A stretch of 64,000 nt of DNA, from NCBI RefSeq assembly GCF_001746415.1, contig NZ_MEHJ01000001.1:4966501-5030500 (forward strand). Reading direction: 5' to 3'. The position numbers and the translations under genes were made by a program. Within the stretch, counting starts at the first letter, position 1, and each line of letters begins with the position of its first letter. This DNA is from Streptomyces agglomeratus (GTDB lineage: Bacteria; Actinomycetota; Actinomycetes; Streptomycetales; Streptomycetaceae). Below the pieces are notes generated by a model, which was given only the letters and a program-made list of their open reading frames with translations, did no database searches and was not told the origin of the DNA. Shown here in pieces: positions 18,367-28,373 of the stretch.

Positions 18367-21300
18367 CGGGATGCCTCCATGAAGAGAGCGGACTCGGCGT
18401 CGACGTCACGCAGGCTCCAGAGAGTGGCCCAGGCGTCAGCGCTCGACTCGTCGTCGAAGGAACTCAGGAGGGAAGGAATCTTGCTGCCCCGCTTGGGTTC
18501 GTAGAGGAGGCCACCGTGTGCTTCGGCCTCGTCCGACCACCACTTGACGAATTCGTCGAAGGCCGCAGAGGTCGCCTCGTGTTCGTACTTGTCGATGCCG
18601 GCGACACGGCTGAGGAGTACGGGTTTGATGATCTGGTGGAGCTGGTCGTGAAACTCGTCGATCCGGCCTGCGCCGTTGTTGGGGCGGGCGGCCGGAATCA
18701 GAATGCGGGCGAGGGCGACGACGACGGCGTGCAGGCCGCGCTCCCGTGATCGCTCCGAGAAGGGAGTGACACTTGTGGACTCGACCTCTCGGTAGAGCGC
18801 CGAGTGGAAGTGAAGGAAATTCTCGTAATGTGAACGGTCTCTCGAACGAGCGGAATTGAGCATGACGGCGACCAGGCCCGGATGGCTTCGCCCGACTCGA
18901 CTTGTCGCCTGAATGTACTCGGCGGTGGTCTGGGGCTGACCCATGACTGCCATCAGTCCCAGTCGGTCCACATCGACCCCGACGGAGATCATGTTGGTGG
19001 CCAGCAGAACGTCCACTGTCTCCTCGTGGGGGAACTTGCGCTCGATCTGCTTGAGACGGGTAGGGATCTCACTGGAGTTGGCCCGGCTCGTCAGCTCCGT
19101 CTGCTCCCGGAGTACGCGCTTCGGGACTTCGTCCCGCTCGGCCAGGTACTCCAAATACGCCTCGACGTCGTCGTGCACCTGGAGTTCGGCCGCAGCCAAC
19201 AGCCGCAGGCTGTTGAAGTAGCCGACGAGCGTCCAGTAGGCGTCGCGTACCTCCTGTGACGCGTCGCAGCGCATTGCCTGGTGCAGGAGGTTCGAGTACG
19301 TACGGATGAGCAGCGTCGACTGACTGGTACTCGGCGTCAGCAGTCCGATGTACTGGCGGCTCGCCTTCTTCTCACGGGGAGTCTCCACGGCGAACCACGA
19401 GTCGCGGGAGTCGAGGCCCGCCGGAGGAAACTGCGACACCTCCCTGGCGAACAATGCCGTGCCCTGCTGTGAGGCACGCCGGATCGTCGCGGTCGACGCG
19501 ATTACCTTGGGCCGGTCGGCCAGAAAATCCACCGCGGTCTCGTACAGACCCGTGAGAGTGCCGAGCGGGCCGGAGATGAGATGGAGCTCGTCCTGGACAA
19601 TCAACTCGGGCGGTGGGGTGCCGTCCGAGCGGTCCCGGTTGAAGAGCGCGGCGGTCTGCTCGCGCCACGGCATGGAGGCGAACTTGTCGACCGTGGCGAT
19701 CACGAGGGTCGGTCGGGCGTCGTAGACGGACTCGTCGATCAGGTGAACGGGCAATCCGTCGTGGAAGTCGCAGGAGACATCGGGGCAGCGGACGTGCATG
19801 CGCCGGGCTTCCTCGTCCACCTCGTACTGATGGGCGTCGAGGTTGGTGCCACACCAGGGGCAGGCATGGAGTTGGACCGGGTTCTTCTCCTGGAGGGACT
19901 TTTCCTTGCGCAGCTCGGTAAGGCTTTCCTTCGCAACGGCGAGGGTGTTGGGAGTAGCGGACTGGCCCACCCACATGCCGATGGAGATCGGCTCGGTGCC
20001 CAGCTCCCGCTGGTCGGCGAGGCGCATCCGTTCCATGGCGCACATCAGGACGGCGGCGCGCTCGAACTGCTGAAGGGTGAGCAGCCGAAGGGTGTAACGC
20101 ATGAGAACGGTGACGCCGGCGCCCTGTGCCTTGTGACGCATGCGGCGCAGGAAGGTGGTGAAGGCAATCAGTCCGAGGTACGCCTCCGTCTTGCCGCCTC
20201 CTGTCGGGAACCAGAGCAGATCGGCGACACTGCGGTCCGAGTGCGCGGGGTCGACGATCCCTTCGAGGCAGAGCAGCATGAAGGAGATCTGGAAAGGCCT
20301 CCAGCGGCCGTTGTTCAGATCGAGGGGCTTCGTGCGCCCGTCCTTCACCCAAGAACTCCGAGCCCGCTGCTGAGCCATGGCCTGATTGGCCAGCTGAAAC
20401 GCGCGCATGGCGTCGGGCTGGGCCGTCAGTACAGCGATACCGCGGCGCATGCGCTCCAGCGCCGTGGTGCACTGCCTGATCTGCTCCAGAGCGGGTGCCC
20501 CGTAGGGGGTTCCTGCGAGTCCCGCGGCCTCGTCCCGCTTGCGGCCGATCCATTCTTGATATCCGGCGACCAACCGGTTGAGCGCTGCCAGCACATCTGC
20601 CGGTTCTCGCGTGGCGAGACCGTGCATGGTGAGTGCCGAGTCGTCGATGTCGGGGTTGGAGTCCGTCAGCAGCACCTCGTGGGTGGGTACGAACTCCGTT
20701 CTGACCTCCGAGATCGCGGCGCGGGCGGTGTTCGGTGCGCCGATCGGCGGCGGAAACCAGTCCCAGTCCGCCGCGCATCCGTGGCCCACGGCGAAGGTCG
20801 GGGCATGGCGATGGAGCAGCCTGGAGGCCGCCTGTTCCTCGTCGACAGGCCCCGAAACCGCAGGTCGCTCGGCGAAGGCACGGACGCCGGCCGACGCGTG
20901 CACGGTGAGGCGGGGTTGGAAGAGGCAGAATGCGTCCTGCAACTCACGTTCGCTGATGCGCATGTTGTTGATCAGAGTGACCGTGACGGTGACTGTCCCG
21001 CTCGGCACGGAGGGCAGGCGTACGAGGGCGCGAAGTTCCACGCCTTCGGCGAGGGATTCCGACGGCCGCATTCCGGGTCGCGTCACGTCGATCGTGACCG
21101 GCGGCAGCGTCAGCGGGCGCCGGCGCCATTGTTCGGCCTGCTCGGAGGTGCTCCTGATTTCGGCACGCTTGGCCGCGACACGCCTCCCTGCCCCGTCCAC
21201 CGGGTCGTAGACCGCTGCCTCCGTGGTGACGACAACAGTGGAGGAGACCTCCGGGTCGACTGCGAAGGTCAGCCCCATCGAGGAGGGCCGACGGTCGTTG

Positions 21301-21587
21301 GCAAGCGAGACCCCCACATCCGGTGCCGTGTCGTCGACGTCCTTCCGTTTCAGCACGGGGGCGTCGTCCAGCCCGTCGTTCTCCGCGTTCTCGGAGGCGA
21401 GCTCCTCCTCCGCGGATGTGCTCGCGGGCCGAGGGAACAGAACGCCGATCGGATACGTCGTTATCGGTGGGTCGTGCTTCAGAACTTCGTCCACGGCACC
21501 GGGGCCGAGCAGATCTCGCCGGAGCTGCGCGACGAGCCCGTCGCGCACCGCGTAGTGGGCCGCGTGTTTGTTGTCGCCGTCCCTCAT
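18363..21587 (-). CDS. drmA: DrmA, DISARM-type SF2 helicase
   Basis: This roughly 1074-residue protein is the large helicase of a DISARM-type system. Motif I is WFPTGGGKTEAYLG (about residues 460-472). The Walker B is DELH in IVQDELHLISGPLGT (about 665-677), a signature of DrmA. The C-terminal RecA domain has LLATNMISVGVDVDRLGLM and QATSRVGR. A zinc-like pair (CPWCG and CPDVSC) is inserted between motifs. DrmA-DrmB is thought to bind and translocate on phage DNA. ATG 21587 is chosen: it overlaps the upstream stop as ATGA and has AGGAGG 10 nt before. Confidence 0.92.
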   Translation of the reverse strand: MRDGDNKHAAHYAVRDGLVAQLRRDLLGPGAVDEVLKHDPPITTYPIGVLFPRPASTSAEEELASENAENDGLDDAPVLKRKDVDDTAPDVGVSLANDRRPSSMGLTFAVDPEVSSTVVVTTEAAVYDPVDGAGRRVAAKRAEIRSTSEQAEQWRRRPLTLPPVTIDVTRPGMRPSESLAEGVELRALVRLPSVPSGTVTVTVTLINNMRISERELQDAFCLFQPRLTVHASAGVRAFAERPAVSGPVDEEQAASRLLHRHAPTFAVGHGCAADWDWFPPPIGAPNTARAAISEVRTEFVPTHEVLLTDSNPDIDDSALTMHGLATREPADVLAALNRLVAGYQEWIGRKRDEAAGLAGTPYGAPALEQIRQCTTALERMRRGIAVLTAQPDAMRAFQLANQAMAQQRARSSWVKDGRTKPLDLNNGRWRPFQISFMLLCLEGIVDPAHSDRSVADLLWFPTGGGKTEAYLGLIAFTTFLRRMRHKAQGAGVTVLMRYTLRLLTLQQFERAAVLMCAMERMRLADQRELGTEPISIGMWVGQSATPNTLAVAKESLTELRKEKSLQEKNPVQLHACPWCGTNLDAHQYEVDEEARRMHVRCPDVSCDFHDGLPVHLIDESVYDARPTLVIATVDKFASMPWREQTAALFNRDRSDGTPPPELIVQDELHLISGPLGTLTGLYETAVDFLADRPKVIASTATIRRASQQGTALFAREVSQFPPAGLDSRDSWFAVETPREKKASRQYIGLLTPSTSQSTLLIRTYSNLLHQAMRCDASQEVRDAYWTLVGYFNSLRLLAAAELQVHDDVEAYLEYLAERDEVPKRVLREQTELTSRANSSEIPTRLKQIERKFPHEETVDVLLATNMISVGVDVDRLGLMAVMGQPQTTAEYIQATSRVGRSHPGLVAVMLNSARSRDRSHYENFLHFHSALYREVESTSVTPFSERSRERGLHAVVVALARILIPAARPNNGAGRIDEFHDQLHQIIKPVLLSRVAGIDKYEHEATSAAFDEFVKWWSDEAEAHGGLLYEPKRGSKIPSLLSSFDDESSADAWATLWSLRDVDAESALFMEASR

Positions 21588-23494
21588 GAACCGCACCCCT
21601 CCTGGGAGTTCTTGCCCCGCCTGTACCGGCCGAGTCCCGACATTCGGGCAACGACCCAGACTCCGTGGTCACCGAGACCCGCGCGGGCACTCGAAGCCTT
21701 GCTTCCCGCGACGCTCTCCAGCGTGTCCACCCTGAACCCCGCCACTTCCACGGGCCACCTGATGTCCCAGCTTTTGCTGATCTTCAAAGACGCGTAGAGG
21801 GCCTGACGAAAGCCCTCCGACACCACACCCACAGGCCGGGCGTCGTGAAAAACGGTATAGGGAGGGCTCTGGTCGGCAGCCAACGGCATCTCGTGCTGGA
21901 GCCGCAGGGTGAGTTCGTCCCCGGGGTGGACCGACGAGATCAGATAGTCCTGGAGGGACGACGCCTCCTGCTCGAACCCGTCCGTCCCGGGTGGGTGCTC
22001 ACGGGAGATGTCCTGCCCGATCGCCTCGATACCATCACGGACGTACGACTCCCATCCACCGACGTACCAGCGGTTGATGGTGCGGTCGCGTCGAATCTGT
22101 GCCGTCCGGGGGGCGGGGATTCGGAACAGGTCCTCCCGGGGCCGCGTCATCGCCACGTACAGCGCGCGCGCCTCGGCCGCCGGGTCCACGTGGGTGTGCT
22201 GCTTGCGCAACTCGGAGACAGTCGGCGGCTCGACAACGATGACCCGGTCGAATTCGAGACCCTTGGCACGATGGACCGTCGACACCACCAGCGGCGAAGA
22301 CTCCACGACCGTCAATTCGTCCGGGAAGCGCCCCTCCGCGACGAGCCGTCGTACAGCGGCGACGTCCAGCATTCCACGCGGCGCCCGTGCGGCGCCGCGC
22401 AACGACCGCCACAGTCGAGTCGGATCAGTGGAGGGCGGCAGCCCCACCCCGGAGAGGATCTCGTGGAACCGGTCCTCGTTCAGAGTGGACGAGCCCGTAC
22501 GGCGAAGTACTTCGGCCACCCAGGCGGGGACGGGACGGTCCTGGAGGGACCGCTGCATACGGTGGTGCACGCCCTGTCGGAACAGGGACTCGGACAGAGC
22601 CAGTGCCTGACGGTTGTCCCGACAGAGGATCGCGCAACTTCCGGTGAAGTCTCGGAGGGAGCCGACCGTGAACGGATCGTCGAGGTCGCCGAAGCCCGGG
22701 CAGCGGAGGAGGCGTTCCCTGAGCTCCCGGTGGACAGCCTCACCTGCGGTGTCGGAGCCCGCCGTGTCGGCGGACAACCGTTGCAGCGTGGGCCCCAGGG
22801 ACAGCGCGGTCCGTGCCTCCTCCGTCTTGGCTCGAAAGTTCGACGGCAGGTGCAGCTCCACGAGATCGTCCGCGTAGGAGTTGCGGAGCCAGTCGAAGAA
22901 ATAGTTGGTCTCGGCTGCCCGTGCATCGGGGTCGGAGACCTGGAATCCGAAGATCGCCTGGGCACCGTCTCCCACCACCGTGAACCCACAGCTGTACTGG
23001 AAGTGGTCCAACAGTGTCTCCACCATGTCCCTGCGATCACCGACAAGGTCCTGAACCTCGTCGATCATCACGTGGGCGGGTGCGCCGATCTCACTGCTTT
23101 CGACAGCACCTCGGACGATGGCTCCGGTGGCTTCACGGATGCGTTCGTCGAAGGAGTATCGGCTCCACGGCTCATCCGGGTAGGCGCTGGTGAGAAGCGC
23201 GTAAGCCCAGGAGTCGAAGGTCTGGGTTCGGACGCGCCGGGCTTGCTCGGCGTGCGCGGCGATTCGCTCCCCCAGCTCACGGACCGCCGCTCGGGAGAAG
23301 CTGAGGACAAGGATCTCGCCGGCCTCCAGCCCTTCCTCCTCGTCGGCCATGAGCGCGTCCAGTCTGCGCACCAGAGTGTGGGTCTTTCCGGCTCCTGCTC
23401 CGGCCGTCACGAGGAGGCGGGCGTCCCATGGCTGTTCCACGACGGCACGCTGTTCCGGAGTCAGAGGAGGGCTGTCGGCGTACAGGGTGGTCAC
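21584..23494 (-). CDS. UvrD/Rep-like SF1 DNA helicase in the defence operon
   Basis: The 636-residue protein has the SF1A helicase set: motif I VTAGAGAGKTHTLVRR (29-44), Ia-like LSFSRAAVRELGERI, motif II IDEVQDL (DEVQD instead of DEFQD), motif III GDGAQAIFGF, motif V VVSTVHRAKGLEFDRVIVV and motif VI ALYVAMTRPRED. After about residue 460 a C-terminal extension of unknown type follows. It is not a canonical DISARM component. The GTG start overlaps the previous stop by 4 nt (GTGA); a longer frame lacks support. It probably unwinds or remodels target DNA with DrmAB, but that is inferred only from operon context. Confidence 0.88.
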   Translation of the reverse strand: MTTLYADSPPLTPEQRAVVEQPWDARLLVTAGAGAGKTHTLVRRLDALMADEEEGLEAGEILVLSFSRAAVRELGERIAAHAEQARRVRTQTFDSWAYALLTSAYPDEPWSRYSFDERIREATGAIVRGAVESSEIGAPAHVMIDEVQDLVGDRRDMVETLLDHFQYSCGFTVVGDGAQAIFGFQVSDPDARAAETNYFFDWLRNSYADDLVELHLPSNFRAKTEEARTALSLGPTLQRLSADTAGSDTAGEAVHRELRERLLRCPGFGDLDDPFTVGSLRDFTGSCAILCRDNRQALALSESLFRQGVHHRMQRSLQDRPVPAWVAEVLRRTGSSTLNEDRFHEILSGVGLPPSTDPTRLWRSLRGAARAPRGMLDVAAVRRLVAEGRFPDELTVVESSPLVVSTVHRAKGLEFDRVIVVEPPTVSELRKQHTHVDPAAEARALYVAMTRPREDLFRIPAPRTAQIRRDRTINRWYVGGWESYVRDGIEAIGQDISREHPPGTDGFEQEASSLQDYLISSVHPGDELTLRLQHEMPLAADQSPPYTVFHDARPVGVVSEGFRQALYASLKISKSWDIRWPVEVAGFRVDTLESVAGSKASSARAGLGDHGVWVVARMSGLGRYRRGKNSQEGCGS

Positions 23495-26400
23495 TTGGCG
23501 CCCCACAGGTGCTCGAACTGGGTGAAGGCCAAAGCCTTTCCGTAGTTGGTGATGTTGTCCCGGACATTCAGGATGAGGCAACTGTCCTTGCCGCCGTTGC
23601 GCGGACCGCGCAGACCGCGGCCGATCATCTGCTGGTAGACGTTCGGGCTGTAGGTGGGCCGCGCCACCACGACGGCGCGGGTGGCGGGCGCGTCGAATCC
23701 TTGAGTCAGTACACCGTAATTGGTGAGCACCCGCGTCTGTTGGCGGCGAAAGGAGTCGATACGACGACGGCGCTCGCTGGTGGACGTCGCCGAATCGACG
23801 GCGGCGGCCGTGATGCCACGGTCGTTGAGCTTCGCGGACAGGAACTTGGCATGGCTCACAGAAGTGGCGAAAACCAGCACTGGCCAGTCCGAGGGCATGG
23901 CGGCGATTTCGTCGATGATGCGTCGATTGCGGTCGTGATCGTCCGCCAGGCGCTGCTCGGCGGCCTTCGACAGGACGCTGAGTTGGTCGGCGCGCTGCCT
24001 CTCGTCACTCGTCAACTCGATGGTGCCGCCGGTCAGCTCCCTGTGCGCGACATGCGCCAACATGCCCAGCTGTTGCAACTCGGCATAGGGCTCCCCCGAG
24101 AAGATTCCGTCGTCGAGGCGTCGGCTGCCGAACCGCTGGACGAGTCGGCGAGTCTCCTCGACGTTGGTGTTGCGGAACGGGGTCGCCGTCAGTCCGAGCA
24201 GGTGCCGATCAGTGCGCGAGTGCATGAGTCCAAGGTGGCTCAGGATTTCTGTGTACTGCGGCGCAATGGCGGTATGTGCTTCGTCCACGATGACCAGAGA
24301 GGCGGAGCGCAGCCACGCGTAGGCGTCCGTGCCCAGGGACACCCGAAGCTTGGCATCCGTGGCGACCACGAGGTGCGGTCGGTCGCTCACCGGGCCGGCC
24401 TCATTCGTCGTCCACAGGCGGCTGATGGCGAGCGGGCTCTCGGCGCCCACCTTCTGCCAGACGAAACTCCAACTCTGCACCGCCTGCTCGCACAGCTCCT
24501 CCGACTGCGCGATCCACAGAATCGGGCCGTCGAGCTGTCCGTCCTGCTTCACCCATCGGATGACGGCTTCGGCAGCCACACGGGTCTTACCCGCTCCCGT
24601 GGGCAGGGAGAGCATGCCGCGCTGCGGGGTGACCCGATCCAACATCGCGAAGACGTTGGTTGCCAGACGCTCCTGGTAATCGTGCAGGCGAGGGAATTCG
24701 GACGGTCCGGCGACGTCGATCCGTGGCTCCAGTGACGGGGCGCGGACACCTGCGAAGGAGTCCGGGAATCCCAGATCGGCCACGAATTTCACCGCGGCGG
24801 TGGCGCCGCTGAAAGACGACGGAGCGTGACTGGGATACGCTGCCGCGAGATCCCGCACGTGGACCTGCAACACGCCGTCGCCATGGGCGTTGTATGCCAT
24901 CTGCGCCACGCGGGAGGCCGAGGGCTCGGCATCTCCCAGGTCGGCACGCTCGCTCTCCAACAGACCGGCGGGAAGTCCCGCGCGCAGGGCGTCGGCGCCC
25001 AGAAGGAGCTCGAGCTTCTCCACGACAGTCCCCGCCTCGCGCACCATGCGGAGAGCGTCCTGCAACTGCCGGTCCTCCTCCTGACGACGCTGTGCGTCCA
25101 ACACGGCACGGCAGCCAGACGCCCCGAGGCCCCAGCGAAGCTCCTTGTCCGCTGCCATCAGGGCGTCCAGCGGAGACTCCGGCTCCAGCACAAGTACGGT
25201 CGTGCCCTGAAGAGCGCTGGACAGCGGGGTCACTCTCGTCCCATTGGGAGTGCGCAGAACCTCTTCGAGCTCCGAACAGGCCAAGAGGCCGTAGTTGTTG
25301 ATCAGGGTGCTGCTGAGTCGCTGACGCAGTGCGGGAAACGCGTCCCGCATGGGCGTCGGTTCGCCCGGCGCCACATGTCGGGTCTCCTTGCTGATGACAT
25401 CCGTGTAGCGCAGCATTCCCCACGTCTTGACCATCAGTTCCGCGTCTTCTGGGCTGCCGGCCAGCAGAGCGGGCAGCTGCTCCGCGCGGAGCGCCTGATA
25501 CTCCCCGCCGGAGGCGGCGACCGCGATCTCGCCGTCCTCACGCGTGTCCCAGTGGGTCCCGACACGGCACCGGGTGAGGGAGTCCTCGGGGAAGGGAACT
25601 TCCAGACGGGTCAACATCACGTAGGTACGGCCGACGAAGGTGTCGTCCTCGCTCTCGAGGAGCTGCGCCAGCAGCTGGTCCCATTGCCGCTCGGGGACCT
25701 CGTCCACCGTGACGGGCAGATGGAGTTTGCGGGCCTTCTCCGGGCTGATGTCCGCGACCGGAAGCACGTCGCTGTACCCGCGGAGCTGAGGCCCCACCGC
25801 GTCTGCGAGTGGCACGACGCCCTTCGCGGTGGAGACCCGACCGTGCCGACGCAGCATCCAGCGAATCGGTGAGGCCACCGCGGCGCGCGTTGCCGACTGG
25901 GCCCCGAATTGGCGGGTCCAGGTGTCGATCACGCTGTCGTCCGACAGTGCCTTGACGAAGGCCGCCTTCCCTTCGTCCGAGAGCTTGAGAAGGAGATGAA
26001 GAGGACCGCCGACCGCCGCGCCTTCGAGCTTGAGGCGATGCTGCTGAGGCCTGGTCGCGTTGCTCGGGAGAGTCCTGCAGTACCCCTCGTAGACCGCGGT
26101 CCGGTAATCCTCGAACCACGACTCGCCTTCCGGACGGTGGCCTCCGGTGGGTCGGTCGCGCAACCCGAACTCTCGGAACACCACGGTGTCGTCGGAATGG
26201 AAGGTCATGTCCACAGCGATGCTCTTGTCCCGTGAACCGTCACCGGGCACGACCGGGCCCGGGAGCATGCAGTCCTTCATCCGGTGGAAGCTCCGGTCCA
26301 CGGTACGAACGAACAGTGTCTCCATGGGGGCGGCGACACGAGTCCGGACCTCTGCCGTCACATGACTGCCACCGGCACTGTGGAAGAGTTCCCAGAAACG

Positions 26401-28254
26401 GGTCCAGTCCTGCGGGGAGTAGTTGTCGAAGCCCTGGTCGAGGACTCCGACGAACCTTCCGCGGGCGTCGGCCTCCCGGATCCCGATCTCGCTGAGCGAG
26501 CTTGCCAGGGACAGGTCTTCGGACAGCCTTTCGTCGACGTACACCAGGTCGTCCTTGAGCCCGTCCTGCACGGTGCGGCGGAAGACCCTGCCGGCGACGG
26601 GGGCGACCATTCCGTGCGATTCGGTGAGGACGATCTTCGCTGTGCGGGCCTCGGCCGCGAAGGGGGACGCCGTCCTGATCATCGCTGCAAGGATGCGGAT
26701 TGCGACTGCCGAACCGTCCGCGCCGCTGTCGGAAACGAGAGCCTCCAGCCACTCACGCACCGACGCCCGCTGCCGTTTCGCGGCCTTGAGGATGTGCTCC
26801 ACCTTGCCGGAACGGATCTCTGCCGCCTCGACGGAGGGATGGACCCAGTCGGAGGGCCGGCCCGGGCAGGCGTTCCACATTTGTAGCCACTCGAACCTGA
26901 GCTTTCCCTGGCCGCCCTGGTCCGGGTGCAACTTCAACTCGTGAGGCACCCTCAGATCCCCGTCCTGGTCCGGGAGGGACGGACGCTGAGCTGCCATCTG
27001 CCAAATCTGTTCGGTCAGATACTGATCGGCCCAGTTCAGCGTCTCGGATTCCTTGGTGCGACCTGGGAGCAGTGGCAGATACGCACCGGGGTCCTCTAAC
27101 GGGGCCAGGTGGGGAAGTGAGTCGACCACGAGTCGGGCCGCGACCTGGATGATCTCCTGGTTGAACGGGCTGGCATCGAGGAGATTCTGGCGATCCTCGT
27201 TCGTTTTCCAGGCGCCGTTGAGTGCTCCGCTCAGGGTCATGGGGTACTTGGTGGGGAAGAACGACCAGAATTCACCGCGGCCCCTCGGGGCGTTGAGCAC
27301 GTTCTCGCCGGTGTACTCCGGGACAGCCCATGAGATGTCGATCGTTCCGCGGTCGTGCATCTCGCCGGCGCTGTCACGTGCGGTCCTACTGGGGCGGTGC
27401 GCCTCCGTGAAGACCTTCCACCGGCTCTGCGCGGGACGGTGCCCGGTCCGCTGCTCCTCGATGGTGTGGTGGAAACCATCGTGCTTCACGGTGATCTCTC
27501 GGCGTACGGGAGGCATCGGTCGGCGATCTTCCAGGACCACCTTGCCCACGTGGTGGGAGAAGAGCTGGAAGCGTGCCGGGAACTCGCGCCGTTCACTGTC
27601 CTTGGCCTGGTGCATGTCGCGCCCCAACCGGTCGGCGGCACCGGTGATCAGGGGCAGGCGCACCACCGTGGTTGCCCAGTCGAGGAGTTGGTCGAGAACG
27701 GCGTCGGCGGCCCTCTCGTGATCGGCGTCGAGGGGCCGTGCCATGCGAAGTACGGGTGTCTCGCGGTTGCCGTCCGTAGCCAGCCCACTGGCCCCGATGA
27801 TTTCGCGATGCGCCCAATCACGATCGAATCCGAAACTTCCGGAAGTGCTGAAGAATTGAGGGGCATCAGTTACGGCAAGGACTGATTTGATGCCCACGCC
27901 GAAGCGCCCGATCTGTCCTCCCCGTTTCTTCGATACACTCATGCGCAGAATTGTCTCCGCGCCTTCCGCGGAAACCTCCGTTCCCTCGTTCGCGCAATAA
28001 AGATGCGTATCCGTCAGGACGACATGTACTGTCCCTCCTGGATCATTCGCGATCTCGTCGGCCGCATTTTGTACGAGCTCGAACAATTGGCGGTCCCCAT
28101 ATCCGCCCTGAGTGATCCGGCGCTCGCCATTTGCATGTTCCTGGACGAGTCCCGGATCGACGCGGTATGTCTCCAAAACGCGTGCCGACTGCTCGACGAT
28201 CTTCTTGATCACAGGCGAAATTTTTTCGATGTCCGCCGGATCGGAGTAGCTCAC
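23491..28254 (-). CDS. GHKL (sacsin-like) ATPase - SF2 helicase fusion protein
   Basis: This 1587-residue protein begins with an Hsp90/sacsin-type GHKL ATPase: N-box LFELVQNAADEI (about 57-68), a CANEGTE segment and the Gly-rich lid motif IGRFGVGIKSVLAV (115-128). About 1000 residues of unrecognised sequence follow. The C-terminal 400 residues are an SF2 helicase with LPTGAGKTRVAAEA (about 1212), DEAH in VIVDEAHTA (about 1320), LLGLTATPFR, VLTNYGVLTQGFDAP and QMIGRGLRGPR (about 1545). It is the first large gene of the minus-strand operon and is coupled to the helicase gene behind it. The combination suggests ATP-gated sensing plus DNA or RNA translocation. Confidence 0.85.
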   Translation of the reverse strand: MSYSDPADIEKISPVIKKIVEQSARVLETYRVDPGLVQEHANGERRITQGGYGDRQLFELVQNAADEIANDPGGTVHVVLTDTHLYCANEGTEVSAEGAETILRMSVSKKRGGQIGRFGVGIKSVLAVTDAPQFFSTSGSFGFDRDWAHREIIGASGLATDGNRETPVLRMARPLDADHERAADAVLDQLLDWATTVVRLPLITGAADRLGRDMHQAKDSERREFPARFQLFSHHVGKVVLEDRRPMPPVRREITVKHDGFHHTIEEQRTGHRPAQSRWKVFTEAHRPSRTARDSAGEMHDRGTIDISWAVPEYTGENVLNAPRGRGEFWSFFPTKYPMTLSGALNGAWKTNEDRQNLLDASPFNQEIIQVAARLVVDSLPHLAPLEDPGAYLPLLPGRTKESETLNWADQYLTEQIWQMAAQRPSLPDQDGDLRVPHELKLHPDQGGQGKLRFEWLQMWNACPGRPSDWVHPSVEAAEIRSGKVEHILKAAKRQRASVREWLEALVSDSGADGSAVAIRILAAMIRTASPFAAEARTAKIVLTESHGMVAPVAGRVFRRTVQDGLKDDLVYVDERLSEDLSLASSLSEIGIREADARGRFVGVLDQGFDNYSPQDWTRFWELFHSAGGSHVTAEVRTRVAAPMETLFVRTVDRSFHRMKDCMLPGPVVPGDGSRDKSIAVDMTFHSDDTVVFREFGLRDRPTGGHRPEGESWFEDYRTAVYEGYCRTLPSNATRPQQHRLKLEGAAVGGPLHLLLKLSDEGKAAFVKALSDDSVIDTWTRQFGAQSATRAAVASPIRWMLRRHGRVSTAKGVVPLADAVGPQLRGYSDVLPVADISPEKARKLHLPVTVDEVPERQWDQLLAQLLESEDDTFVGRTYVMLTRLEVPFPEDSLTRCRVGTHWDTREDGEIAVAASGGEYQALRAEQLPALLAGSPEDAELMVKTWGMLRYTDVISKETRHVAPGEPTPMRDAFPALRQRLSSTLINNYGLLACSELEEVLRTPNGTRVTPLSSALQGTTVLVLEPESPLDALMAADKELRWGLGASGCRAVLDAQRRQEEDRQLQDALRMVREAGTVVEKLELLLGADALRAGLPAGLLESERADLGDAEPSASRVAQMAYNAHGDGVLQVHVRDLAAAYPSHAPSSFSGATAAVKFVADLGFPDSFAGVRAPSLEPRIDVAGPSEFPRLHDYQERLATNVFAMLDRVTPQRGMLSLPTGAGKTRVAAEAVIRWVKQDGQLDGPILWIAQSEELCEQAVQSWSFVWQKVGAESPLAISRLWTTNEAGPVSDRPHLVVATDAKLRVSLGTDAYAWLRSASLVIVDEAHTAIAPQYTEILSHLGLMHSRTDRHLLGLTATPFRNTNVEETRRLVQRFGSRRLDDGIFSGEPYAELQQLGMLAHVAHRELTGGTIELTSDERQRADQLSVLSKAAEQRLADDHDRNRRIIDEIAAMPSDWPVLVFATSVSHAKFLSAKLNDRGITAAAVDSATSTSERRRRIDSFRRQQTRVLTNYGVLTQGFDAPATRAVVVARPTYSPNVYQQMIGRGLRGPRNGGKDSCLILNVRDNITNYGKALAFTQFEHLWGAK

Positions 28255-28302
28255 GAGGTTTCCGTTCTATGGCTGCTGACAAGGCGCTGGAGAAACCGGA
28301 GC

Positions 28303-28329
28303 GCCGGCCACGGTCTGGCCGTGGCCGGC
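28303..28329. terminator. 11-bp perfect hairpin ahead of the GHKL-helicase gene
   Basis: GCCGGCCACGG and CCGTGGCCGGC pair around a 5-nt loop in the spacer between the small orphan gene and the 1587-aa gene. No T-run follows on the minus strand. It could terminate the small gene's transcript or attenuate entry into the helicase operon. Confidence 0.5.
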
Positions 28330-28373
28330 AACTTGCTCAAAACGATAGCCGGGACGTCCGACAGTGTGTCGGG